Shown: piece after piece, positions 34,052 to 43,400 of the stretch | How positions within the stretch are numbered: position 1 is the stretch's first letter | Layout: the number at the start of each line of letters is the position of its first letter | NCBI RefSeq assembly: GCF_014844035.1 | Contig: NZ_CP062159.1 | Span: 620,001 to 684,000, forward strand | Origin: Flavobacterium sp. MDT1-60 | Lineage (GTDB): Bacteria; Bacteroidota; Bacteroidia; Flavobacteriales; Flavobacteriaceae | Direction of reading: 5' to 3' | DNA: 64,000 bases | Translations under genes and position numbers: made by a program | The notes under the pieces: generated by a model | What the model saw: only the letters and a program-made list of their open reading frames with translations | Told to the model about the DNA's origin: nothing | Database searches by the model: none

Positions 34052-34474
34052 ATGGCCCCAACTATAAAAAAGTATTTTATTTATACAATATTTTTGGTTT
34101 CTCCTATTGCGTTAAGTTTACATGCACAAACTACTGAAGCAAACAAAACTGTTTCTTGTACTGCAAAATGCGGAAAAACTTCGTCAACAACGTTAAACCA
34201 AAATAATGATATAGCTGATAAACGTATCAGCAAATTAGATGATAATTCTAATCAGTTAATAGCAGGGCTATCCATCCCCAAGGATAGCCTTTCTATGGCA
34301 GCTGAAACGAATAGTCAGACTTCTACAAACTGTCAGGAAAATTCATTACTGTCTGGTTCTTATTCTGTCCTTGCAAAGGATATTATTGAGAACTACAAAT
34401 ATGACTTTTCTGAAACATTTATTGATATTTTGTTTTTTGAAAATATAGATCTTGCAAGAACTCGTACTATATGA
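34052..34474 (+). CDS. Small secreted protein upstream of sprC
   Basis: The 140-residue product has a signal peptide (YFIYTIFLVSPIALSLHAQ) and a Ser/Thr/Asn-rich, low-complexity mature part with four Cys (TVSCTAKCGKTSSTT, TSTNCQENS). It ends with the helical SVLAKDIIENYKYDFSETFI. No family is recognised. It sits where F. johnsoniae has Fjoh_0982, of unknown role. Its stop overlaps the sprC start by four bases (ATGA), so the two are translationally coupled. Confidence 0.75.
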   Translation: MAPTIKKYFIYTIFLVSPIALSLHAQTTEANKTVSCTAKCGKTSSTTLNQNNDIADKRISKLDDNSNQLIAGLSIPKDSLSMAAETNSQTSTNCQENSLLSGSYSVLAKDIIENYKYDFSETFIDILFFENIDLARTRTI

Positions 34475-35943
34475 TTCGAAAAACTACTTTATCTTTAATT
34501 CGTTTTTCCCTTTTTTTTAGTATAATCCTTTGTACTAAGATGAATACCTATGCCCAGACAATAGTGCCTCAGCAACTTAATTTTGATAGAATTTGTGCTG
34601 GCCTTATTGTTGATGGTACGCCTTTTAATCAATATTCTGCCACTTTTAGTTATGTAGATTTCCCCGCAGGAACTGCTTTTGAAGTAGAACTTTCTGATGA
34701 TGCCGGAAACTTCACGACTCCTACGGCAACAACAAAAATTTCGATTACCGATGATCCAACATTAAAACAGCAAACCATTAGATTTGCTGTTCCAACTAAT
34801 TTAAAAGGATCAGACATTTATAGTCTTCGTGTAAAAAGCGTTACAACAATACCGGTATACAGTTTAAGATTTAAAAATCTTGCAAACAATACTTCTTTTC
34901 CAGCCTATTACAGTACCTATGTAAGTTCGTTTTATATTAATGAAAAGTCTCCAACTGCAACAATTTGTTCTGGCGGAAGTATTTCTCTTTCAATTTATAA
35001 TCCAACTCCTAGCGATCAGGCTTCATCGCCGGCAAATTATTCAAATCTGAAATACAAATGGTATAAAGATGATCTGTTGGTTGCAGGACAAAGTGGTACA
35101 ACGTTAGTGGTAAATACTACAGGTGTTTATTTTGCAAAATTAGATTATGGCTTATGTTCTGAAGATAATTTAAGTTCGAATCGTGTTACAGTAACCACTT
35201 CTACATCTGGTTCTTCTGTAACTATTGCTTCGAGTTTAGGAAATCCATTTTGTGCAACAGGAAGCGGAACTATACTAACAGCTACATCTGGAAATAAATA
35301 TCAATGGAAAAAAGGCGGAGCTGTAATTGCAGGTGCAACTAATCGTACTTATGCAACGAACGAATCAGGAGTTTACACAGTAGATGTAGATTTTGGAGGA
35401 TGTTCTGCGACAGGAACAATTGATCTTAAAAGTAATGGTTTTAATGCAAGTATTGATGTTGCTGATACAGTTGAACTTCAGCAAGGAGAAACTATAAATG
35501 TTAGCGTTACAACCGATGCTGCAAGCCCATCTTTTGAATGGTTTTTAAATGATAATTTAATTTCAGGCGCAACATCAAACACTTATCTGGTAGCCGCAAT
35601 TGGTAATTATAAAGTTAAAATTTCACAAGCTGCAGGTTGTATTGCTACAAAGGAGTTTCTTTTTAAAGTTACTGGAGAGTCCCTTCCAACTACAGTAATT
35701 CCAAACATAGTAAGCTTAAGTAGTTACCCATATTGGAACATCCCCGATGCATACAAAACCGCAAGTACTAAAGTCGTCATTATAAGTTCAAACGGAGAGA
35801 TTATGTTTGATGATGTTGGAAGTAATTATGACCCCCAAGTCAATTCGTTTATTAAAGATTTTAAAAATGTCAATCCAGTTTATTACTATGTCATTCAATC
35901 AGACACAGGTGAAAAAAAAGGATCAATTACTGTGATAAAATAA
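34471..35943 (+). CDS. sprC: SprC-like gliding motility protein
   Basis: The 490-residue product has an N-terminal signal region (LIRFSLFFSIILCTKMNTYAQ). A domain of about 130 residues with beta pattern opens VPQQLNFDRICAGLIVDGTP. Two or three Ig-like/PKD-like modules follow, each with a Cys pair and a YKW or YQW core (SNLKYKWYKDDLLVAGQSGT, KYQWKKGGAVIAGATNRTYA). The tail TKVVIISSNGEIMFDDVG..NPVYYYVIQSDTGEKKGSITVI has the pattern of the CHU_C / type B C-terminal signal used by the type IX secretion system. In F. johnsoniae sprC is needed with sprD and sprF for SprB function. Position and features agree. Confidence 0.85.
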   Translation: MIRKTTLSLIRFSLFFSIILCTKMNTYAQTIVPQQLNFDRICAGLIVDGTPFNQYSATFSYVDFPAGTAFEVELSDDAGNFTTPTATTKISITDDPTLKQQTIRFAVPTNLKGSDIYSLRVKSVTTIPVYSLRFKNLANNTSFPAYYSTYVSSFYINEKSPTATICSGGSISLSIYNPTPSDQASSPANYSNLKYKWYKDDLLVAGQSGTTLVVNTTGVYFAKLDYGLCSEDNLSSNRVTVTTSTSGSSVTIASSLGNPFCATGSGTILTATSGNKYQWKKGGAVIAGATNRTYATNESGVYTVDVDFGGCSATGTIDLKSNGFNASIDVADTVELQQGETINVSVTTDAASPSFEWFLNDNLISGATSNTYLVAAIGNYKVKISQAAGCIATKEFLFKVTGESLPTTVIPNIVSLSSYPYWNIPDAYKTASTKVVIISSNGEIMFDDVGSNYDPQVNSFIKDFKNVNPVYYYVIQSDTGEKKGSITVIK

Positions 35944-35944
35944 T

Positions 35945-38900
35945 ATGAAGAAAATCCTACTATTCATAACTTTATTTTACGGTTTTTCAAATTTACTCTA
36001 TTCCCAGGAAACTACTGAGAATGGAGTTGTTTCGTTTTCATTACCTATCAGAAATTCATTAAAGTTTAATAGATATTTAATCAACCCAACATTTAGTTTT
36101 GTTCGTGAATCGAATCCATATATAAGTTTTTATAATAAGAGACAATGGGTACAATTTGATGATGCACCAAATACTTATTTATTTAATTATTCAGGTCGTT
36201 TCAGAGAAAATGAAGCATTTGCTATAGGGTTGTTTCAACAAAATTATGGTCTAATGACCGTTTTTGGAGGAGTTGTCAATTTTGCCCATAATATTGTTTT
36301 GGAGCAGGATAGTAATTTAACTTTTGGTTTAAATGTAGGCGCTTATCAAAGTGGTTTAGACAAAGGGAAAATAATATCTGACGATCCAAATATTTTAAAT
36401 GGAGACTATCCATCAAATACAATGCTGACAGTTAATCCGGGAATTAATTATGGTACTGCATTTCTTGATTTCGGAGTATCGGTAAACAATCTTATTCTGT
36501 ACAATTTCGGTGGCGGAATGATAAAAGAAGATCCCGAAAGAGCAATTGAACTTCACGCAATGTACACTGGATATCTTGATAGTTACGGTTTTTTTGACAG
36601 AAGTAAATTTTCAGGAATTGTAAAAACGGAAATAAAACAAGATAAAACGGTTCTTTCCGGACTTGCTATGATCGCCATTCCACAGGGAGTTTGGGCACAG
36701 GCAGGATATAATACTTTATATGGAGTATCAGCAGGACTTGGTGTAAATATTTCGCCAAGTATTGCTATTGAATATAACTACGAAAGAGGAATGGGTAATT
36801 TCTCGAATTTGGGCGGTTCACACGAGTTTGTAATTGCTTATAAATTCAAAAATAAAAATTACTATTACGGAGATGACGATGAAGGTTCTCTTATCGATCC
36901 GGCCAGATCAAAACCAGTAATCGCTAAAAAAACAACGACTGCACCGGTTACCAGAGTCGATGGTGCTGAAAAAGCAAAATTAGCTGCTGAGGCTAAAGCT
37001 AAGGCAGATGCAGAAGCACAACAAGCGAGGTTAGCTGCTTCAGAAAAAGCAAAAGCAGACGCTGAATCTGCAAGGGTAAAATTGTTAGCTGATAATAAGG
37101 CGAAAGCCGATGCGGCAGAAGCGCAAAAATTAAAGTTAGCTGCTGACGCCAAAGCAAAAGCTGATGCTCAGGCTGCTGCCAGAAAAACAGCCGTTGCTGC
37201 TAAACCTGCACCACAAAAAACAGCGGCACAATTAGCTGCTGATAAATCAAGAGCTGATGCTGAAGCTGCTGCCAGAAAAACAGCCGTTGCAGCTAAGCCT
37301 GCACCACAAAAAACAGCGGCACAATTAGCTGCGGACAAATCAAGAGCTGATGCTGAAGCATTAAAAATAAAATTAGCTGCTGATGCGAAGGCTAAGGCCG
37401 ATGCTGAAAATGCTGCTAAAGCGAAAACAGCAAGCACATCAGCTGCACCACAAAAAACACAAGCACAATTAACTGCTGAAAAAGCTAAGGCAGATGCTGA
37501 AGCCGCTGCAAAAGCAAAATTAGCTGCGGACAAATCAAAAGCTGATGCTGAAGCGTTACAGGTTAAGTTAGCTGCCGATTCAAAAGCAAAAGCGGATGCT
37601 GCTGAAGCAAAAAGAAAAGCCGATGCAAAAGCAAAAGCTGAAGCTGCGGATTTACAATCAATATTAGCTGCCGACGCAAAAGCTAAAGCTGACTCAGATG
37701 CATATCAGGCGAAATTAGCTGCTGAAGCAAAAGCGAAAGCTGCTGCTGACTCAAAAACCAAAGCAAATATTGATGCTGCAAATAAAGCAAAATTAGCTGC
37801 TGCTGCAAAAGCAAAAGCTGCTGATGAAGCTGCTCTAAAAGAAAAATTAGCCGCCGATGCCAAAGCTAAAGCTGATGCGGAAGCGAGACAAGCGTTAATC
37901 GCTGCTGAGGCAAAAGCGAAAGCTGATGCAGAAGCATTAAAAATAAAATTAGCTGCCGATGCTAAGGCGAAAGCCGATGCAGATGTATTACAGGCAAAAT
38001 TAGCTGCTGATGCCAAAGCAAAAGCTGACGCAGAAGCTTTACAGGCAAAACTTGTTGCTGACGCCAAAGCAAAAGCCGATGCAGAAGCTTTACAAGCAAA
38101 ACTTGCTGCTGATGCCAAAGCAAAAGTTGATGCGGAAGCACAACAAGCAAAATTAGCTGCGGAAGCGAAAGCAAAAGCAGATATGGAAGCGTTGCAAGCA
38201 AAATTAATTGCCGATGCAAGAGTAAAAGCTGATGCAGAAGCACAACAAGCAAAATTAGCTGCCGATGCGAAAGCAAAAGCTGATGCAGAAGCACAGCAAG
38301 CAAAATTAGCTGCCGATGCCAAAGCGAAAGCCGATGCAGAAGCTTTACAGGCAAAACTAGCTGCCGATGCTAAAGCGAAAGCCGATGCAGAAGCACAACA
38401 AGCAAAATTAGCTGCCGATGCGAAAGCAAAAGCAGACGCTGAAGCGCAGCAAGCAAAACTAGCTGCTGATGCGAAAGCGAAAGCCGATGCAGAAGCACAA
38501 CAAGCAAAATTAGCTGCCGATGCCAAAGCGAAAGCCGATGCAGAAGCACAACAAGCAAAATTAGCTGCCGATGCGAAAGCAAAAGCAGACGCTGAAGCGC
38601 AGCAAGCAAAACTAGCTGCTGATGCGAAAGCCAAAGCCGATATGGAAGCATTGCAGGCAAAATTACTAGCTGATGCTAAATTAAAAGCTGATGCTGAAGC
38701 GACTGCCAAAATGAAAGCTGAAACCGAAGCAAAACAATTACAATTAGCTGAAGAAGCTCGATTGGCTAAATTAGCTGCCGATGCTAAAGCGAAAGCCGAT
38801 GCGGAAGCTTTACAAGCAAAACTTGCTGCAGATGCTAAAACAAAAGCAGACGCTGATGCTTTACAAGCAAAACTAGCCGCCGATGCCAAAGCAAAAGCTG

Positions 38901-40339
38901 ATGCAGAAGCGTTAAAAGCAAAATTAGCTGCCGATGCTAAAGCGAAAGCCGATGCAGAAGCTTTACAAGCAAAACTTGACGCCGACGCTAAAACAAAAGC
39001 AGACGCTGATGCTTTAAAAGCTAAACTAGCCGCCGATGCCAAAGCAAAAGCTGATGCAGAAGCGTTAAAAGCAAAATTAGCTGCCGATGCTAAAGCGAAA
39101 GCCGATGCAGAAGCTTTACAAGCAAAACTTGACGCCGACGCTAAAACAAAAGCCGATGCTTTAAAAGCTAAACTAGCCGCCGATGCCAAAGCAAAAGCTG
39201 ATGCAGAAGCGTTAAAAGCAAAATTAGCTGCCGATGCTAAAGCGAAAGCCGATGCGGAAGCTTTACAAGCAAAACTTGACGCCGACGCTAAAACAAAAGC
39301 AGATGCCGATGCTCTAAAAGCAAAACTTGCTGCAGATGCCCAAGCGAAAGCCGATGCAGAAGCCTTACAGGCAAGACTTGCAGAAGAAGCTGAGTTAAAA
39401 GCAAAATTGGCGGCAGATGCTAAAGCTAAGGCCGATGCCGATGCAGCAGCAAAATTAGCTGCGACACCAAAAGATGATTCAGCAAAAGAGATCGAGGCTT
39501 TATCTAAAGCTATTGAAGCAGCTATAAAAAATCAAAAAGAGGTATTTGCACAGTTTACCGCAACCGTAGCCAATAAACAAAAAGACTTAGATGACTTAAG
39601 AGAGGAGAATGATTTAAGTGAAAAAGGTATCTACAGAGAACCGAAACCATTTAAAAGTGTTGCTGCAGAAAACAGTCAGTTAGAGGCTTTCAAATTACAG
39701 CTTGCCGAAGCGAATAAAAATTCAAAAGAAGAACTTGTTAAGCTTACTAATTTGTACAATGAAAGACTTAGAAAAGTACCTAATAAAAATGATGCTTTAA
39801 ACAAAGCTTATCTTGAAAAAATAAATGAGTTAAAAGCAGCTCAGTTAAAAATGGAACAAGACAGTGCTGCTTTATTAGCGAATTTAGAGCGTATTAAGGC
39901 TGAAACTGAAATTGAGAAAAGACGTAGAATCAAGCGTGCAGCTTACGAAAATGATCAGGGAAGATATAATCAGGATCTTGCAGCTCTTAAACGTATCAAG
40001 GAAACTACAAAAGTAAGTAGCACACCATTGACGGCAAGTGATTTCGATTTTGGTGAAGACCAGTCAAATATGCAGATTATCAAGAATATCAAAAACTCTG
40101 ATAGCGGATATTATATGATTATTGCCGTTCATAGCAGTGTTGAAAAAAGAGATGAATTCCTGACCAAGGCAGTTGCCTCAGGACGTTCAGATGTTAATTT
40201 CTTTTACAATATAGCAACAAGTAAATATTATATCTATTACGAGAAATTTGATGGTTTATCTGAAGCAACTAAGGCATTGGAAGCAAAAGGAAATAAACCA
40301 TATAATGGCAAAATGGCCATCGTAAAAGTGGAGAATTAA
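35945..40339 (+). CDS. sprD: SprD-like gliding motility protein: PorP/SprF-type barrel, Ala/Lys repeat, SPOR-like tail
   Basis: The 1464-residue protein starts one base after the sprC stop. Residues 1-20 are a signal peptide. Residues 25-310 look like the PorP/SprF family of outer-membrane proteins (LIN PTFSFVRE, FYNKRQWVQFDDAPNTYLFN, AIGLFQQNYGLMTVFGGVVN, ending HEFVIAYKFKNKNYYYG). Residues about 340-1180 are an Ala/Lys/Asp repeat, mostly 17-residue units (LAADAKAKADAEAQQAK). A coiled coil follows (residues 1185-1340). Residues about 1365-1464 (GYYMIIAVHSSVEKRDEFLT) resemble a SPOR fold. The barrel probably anchors it in the outer membrane while the long repeat spans the periplasm or reaches the wall. 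Confidence 0.85.
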   Translation: MKKILLFITLFYGFSNLLYSQETTENGVVSFSLPIRNSLKFNRYLINPTFSFVRESNPYISFYNKRQWVQFDDAPNTYLFNYSGRFRENEAFAIGLFQQNYGLMTVFGGVVNFAHNIVLEQDSNLTFGLNVGAYQSGLDKGKIISDDPNILNGDYPSNTMLTVNPGINYGTAFLDFGVSVNNLILYNFGGGMIKEDPERAIELHAMYTGYLDSYGFFDRSKFSGIVKTEIKQDKTVLSGLAMIAIPQGVWAQAGYNTLYGVSAGLGVNISPSIAIEYNYERGMGNFSNLGGSHEFVIAYKFKNKNYYYGDDDEGSLIDPARSKPVIAKKTTTAPVTRVDGAEKAKLAAEAKAKADAEAQQARLAASEKAKADAESARVKLLADNKAKADAAEAQKLKLAADAKAKADAQAAARKTAVAAKPAPQKTAAQLAADKSRADAEAAARKTAVAAKPAPQKTAAQLAADKSRADAEALKIKLAADAKAKADAENAAKAKTASTSAAPQKTQAQLTAEKAKADAEAAAKAKLAADKSKADAEALQVKLAADSKAKADAAEAKRKADAKAKAEAADLQSILAADAKAKADSDAYQAKLAAEAKAKAAADSKTKANIDAANKAKLAAAAKAKAADEAALKEKLAADAKAKADAEARQALIAAEAKAKADAEALKIKLAADAKAKADADVLQAKLAADAKAKADAEALQAKLVADAKAKADAEALQAKLAADAKAKVDAEAQQAKLAAEAKAKADMEALQAKLIADARVKADAEAQQAKLAADAKAKADAEAQQAKLAADAKAKADAEALQAKLAADAKAKADAEAQQAKLAADAKAKADAEAQQAKLAADAKAKADAEAQQAKLAADAKAKADAEAQQAKLAADAKAKADAEAQQAKLAADAKAKADMEALQAKLLADAKLKADAEATAKMKAETEAKQLQLAEEARLAKLAADAKAKADAEALQAKLAADAKTKADADALQAKLAADAKAKADAEALKAKLAADAKAKADAEALQAKLDADAKTKADADALKAKLAADAKAKADAEALKAKLAADAKAKADAEALQAKLDADAKTKADALKAKLAADAKAKADAEALKAKLAADAKAKADAEALQAKLDADAKTKADADALKAKLAADAQAKADAEALQARLAEEAELKAKLAADAKAKADADAAAKLAATPKDDSAKEIEALSKAIEAAIKNQKEVFAQFTATVANKQKDLDDLREENDLSEKGIYREPKPFKSVAAENSQLEAFKLQLAEANKNSKEELVKLTNLYNERLRKVPNKNDALNKAYLEKINELKAAQLKMEQDSAALLANLERIKAETEIEKRRRIKRAAYENDQGRYNQDLAALKRIKETTKVSSTPLTASDFDFGEDQSNMQIIKNIKNSDSGYYMIIAVHSSVEKRDEFLTKAVASGRSDVNFFYNIATSKYYIYYEKFDGLSEATKALEAKGNKPYNGKMAIVKVEN
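36970..39460 (+). repeat. 51-bp coding repeats in sprD
   Basis: The coding sequence is a run of near-identical 51-bp units (17 residues). They are most regular between about 38220 and 38640, with synonymous changes. Long open frames on the other strand of this stretch are shadows caused by the composition. Confidence 0.9.
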
Positions 40340-40359
40340 TATAATGAGATTAAAATCAG

Positions 40360-40383
40360 GCCTTCTTAATGAGGTAAGAAGGC
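40360..40383 (+). other. Hairpin between sprD and sprB
   Basis: GCCTTCTTA pairs with TAAGAAGGC around a 6-base loop, 21 bases after the sprD stop and 86 bases before the sprB ATG. It has no good T tract, so it looks more like an mRNA-stability or processing hairpin than a terminator. Confidence 0.65.
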
Positions 40384-40469
40384 TTATAATAATAAATGTT
40401 CAAAGTGCTAAAATTTATTTTTTAATGCCCCTTAAGAAATAGGCAGAAGCCAAAAACAAAACGAAGACC

Positions 40470-43400
40470 ATGAAAAAACCTACTATCTTTAAAAGTGTAA
40501 AAACTGTCATTACGTTTGGTTCGAATTTAGGTTCGTATGCCAAAGGCCAGTTGGAGGATTTAAAGCGCAATTTTTCTGATTTTGATCTGGAAAAAATGGC
40601 AACTTTAAATAGAAAGAAAGTATCGCATTATGCGATGCTTGTTCTGTTCTTATTTTTAAGTTTTACTTCGGTAAATGCTCAGATCGGAAAAGCTTTTGCT
40701 CCGCGACTTACTGGTGGAAACATAAAAGTTAAAGGAGATGTTGTTTTAATTGGTAACACTGTAATTAATAAAGTGGATACTGCTCCAACATTCAGAAACG
40801 GAACGCCTCAAACAGGAGTTGCTTTTACTGGAACCGTTAGAAATTTAGCAACTTTAACAGCTGAAGCAAATACACCTTTTAATGCTGATGGGGACAACAA
40901 TGATTATAATGTTGAATATATCAATGTCGAACCAGGAACAGATGTTTTCAGTTCATCAAAGGCGGAATTAAAAATTAATAACAGTTGTAAAAAGATTGTT
41001 TATGCAGGTTTATATTGGTCTGCCATTTATCCTTATGAAAGAAGTACGGATAGTGGAAAGAAATACGATGGTTCATTAAGACCTCTTGATAGCTGGAAAA
41101 CGGTTAAACTTAAAGTTCCTGGTGGTACTTATCAAGACTTAACAGCAGATGAGGTTATTTTTGATGGCTATAATTATACAAACGTACAAAACTCATTTAA
41201 AGACTCACCATACGTTTGTTATAAAAACGTAACGACTACATTACAAGGTTTAGCAAATGCCGATGGTGTTTATGCCGTTGCCAATGTGCGCGCGGCATTA
41301 GGAAAACGTGATGGAGGAGGAGCAGGAGGATGGTCTTTGGTTGTGATTTATGAAAGTCCTACAATGCCAAGTAAATTTATATCTGTTTTTGATGGATATG
41401 TTGGTGTTAACCCAGATGCCGGAGCAGTAACACAAGTAGATTATAAGGTTACCGGTTTTCAAACTTTACCGGCACCGTTTCCTGTAAATGCAAAAATTGG
41501 TGTTGGAGCCCTTGAAGGTGATAACCTTAAAACAGGTGATAACTTACAATTTAAAGCTGATAAAAGTTCTGCATGGACAGTTATATATGATAATGTAAAC
41601 CCTGTAGGGAATTTCTTTAATGCTACAGTTTCTGATAATGGATCACATTACCTTTCGAGAACTCCTAATAGTACTAATACTATGGGATTCGATATTGATC
41701 ATGTTATTATACAAAACCCACCATCAAGCTCAGGTGCTCTTAATAGTGTTGTTCCTAATGATGAAAAAGGTGCTACGTTAAGACTAACAACTTCTAGTGA
41801 TGGTTATGGTGCTTTTCTTTCAACTTTTGCTGTTGAAATTATTGAACCAACTGTATTATTGACTAAACAGGTTTTTGACGCTAATGGTGCAGATGCAAGT
41901 TTAAAAGATGTAACCTTAGGGGAACAATTAAACTATGTAATTGGATTTGAAAATCAAGGTAACGATGATGCCAAAGAATTTGTAATTAAAGATATTTTAC
42001 CAAAAAACATTAATTTCAATTTCCCGGGTGATATTACTTCATTGCCTGCAGGAATGACTGTTGCAAATGATGTAACTTATGATGCAGCAACCAGAACACT
42101 TCTTTTCAAAATTCCTGACGCATTAGTTAAAAAGAACTTAATTCCGGGACCACCTTTTGTTCGTAGTTTAATTAGATTTAGTGTTAAAGTTGTACCGACT
42201 TGTAATGAGTTAAGTGACGCTTGCGATCCTATTATTCAAAATTCAGCTTACGCTACTTATAAAGGAGATATAAATAAAACGCAAATTACAGATGACCCAA
42301 GTTTATCTTCTTATACTTCTTGTAATCTTGGAACACCACAATCTACAAACTTCTTAGTTGGGGTTAAGGATTGTAAGTTTACGCAAAACGTAGTTTTATG
42401 TAGTGCAAGCCAGGTTATTAAAGCTTCTGATGGATATGCCAGCTATAGTTGGACAGGGCCAGGAAATTTTACAGCAACAGGTCAATCTGTTACAGTAACA
42501 CAGCCCGGACTTTATAAAGTAGCCGGAATTGGAAATAAGCCTTGTACAGATTATGTTGAGGAAATTACAGTTGTTCCTTTTGGAGGAATTGCAACAAATC
42601 CTGTTATTGCTTACGCTAGCCAAGTCGTACAATGTACAAGTAATGGTAAATTACTACCAAATATTTTCTTGTGCGGCGCTAATGATTATAAAGATATTCC
42701 AACAGGAATTAATGACAGTTCCGTTATTATTTGGGAAAAATTAAACGAATCAAGCTGTACGGCATCGACTAGTCAGAATTGTGCAAATGAAGGAACTTCT
42801 TGTACATGGACTAAAGTTGGTGAAGGACCTGATTATAGAGCTGATCAGTCTGGACAATTCCGTTTAACATTAAACTATACTGGCGGATGTTTTAACCGTT
42901 TTTACTTTAATGTATATAAGAATGTCTTTAACCCAACAGAAACACATAAAGATATTATGTGTGGAAAAGCCGGAAGTATTACTGTTGGCGGAGGATCTGC
43001 ACAATATCAATATGCAATTGCAGAACAAACTGCTAATCCAGTACCAGGAGCTTATCAATCTAGTCCAGTATTTCCAATTACAGGAACTGGCTGGGGTGCA
43101 GGCGTAACTCAAAAAACATATATCATTTTTATTAAACAAGTTGGAGTAAACACAAACCCTTGTATTTTTAATATTAAAGATATTGTAATTAGGAAGAGAG
43201 CTTTTAGTATGACTGCTACTGCTTCTCAACCTTTATGTTACGGCGATTTAGGTAAGGTATTAATTGTAGCCAATGATGCCGATCCCCAATATACTTTTAA
43301 TATTTATAGAAGAACGCCTAAGCTCCTTATAAATACTTCTGGAAAAATTACGCCCAACCAATATTTGTATGATCAATTAGCTGCAGGTAACTATACCGTA

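Noticed and set aside
37705..39189. A 494-codon open frame on the minus strand inside sprD, rich in Ala, Phe and Ser.
   Set aside because: It is the mirror of the GC-biased Ala/Lys repeat (codons GCx and AAA read backwards). It has no promoter or start signal.
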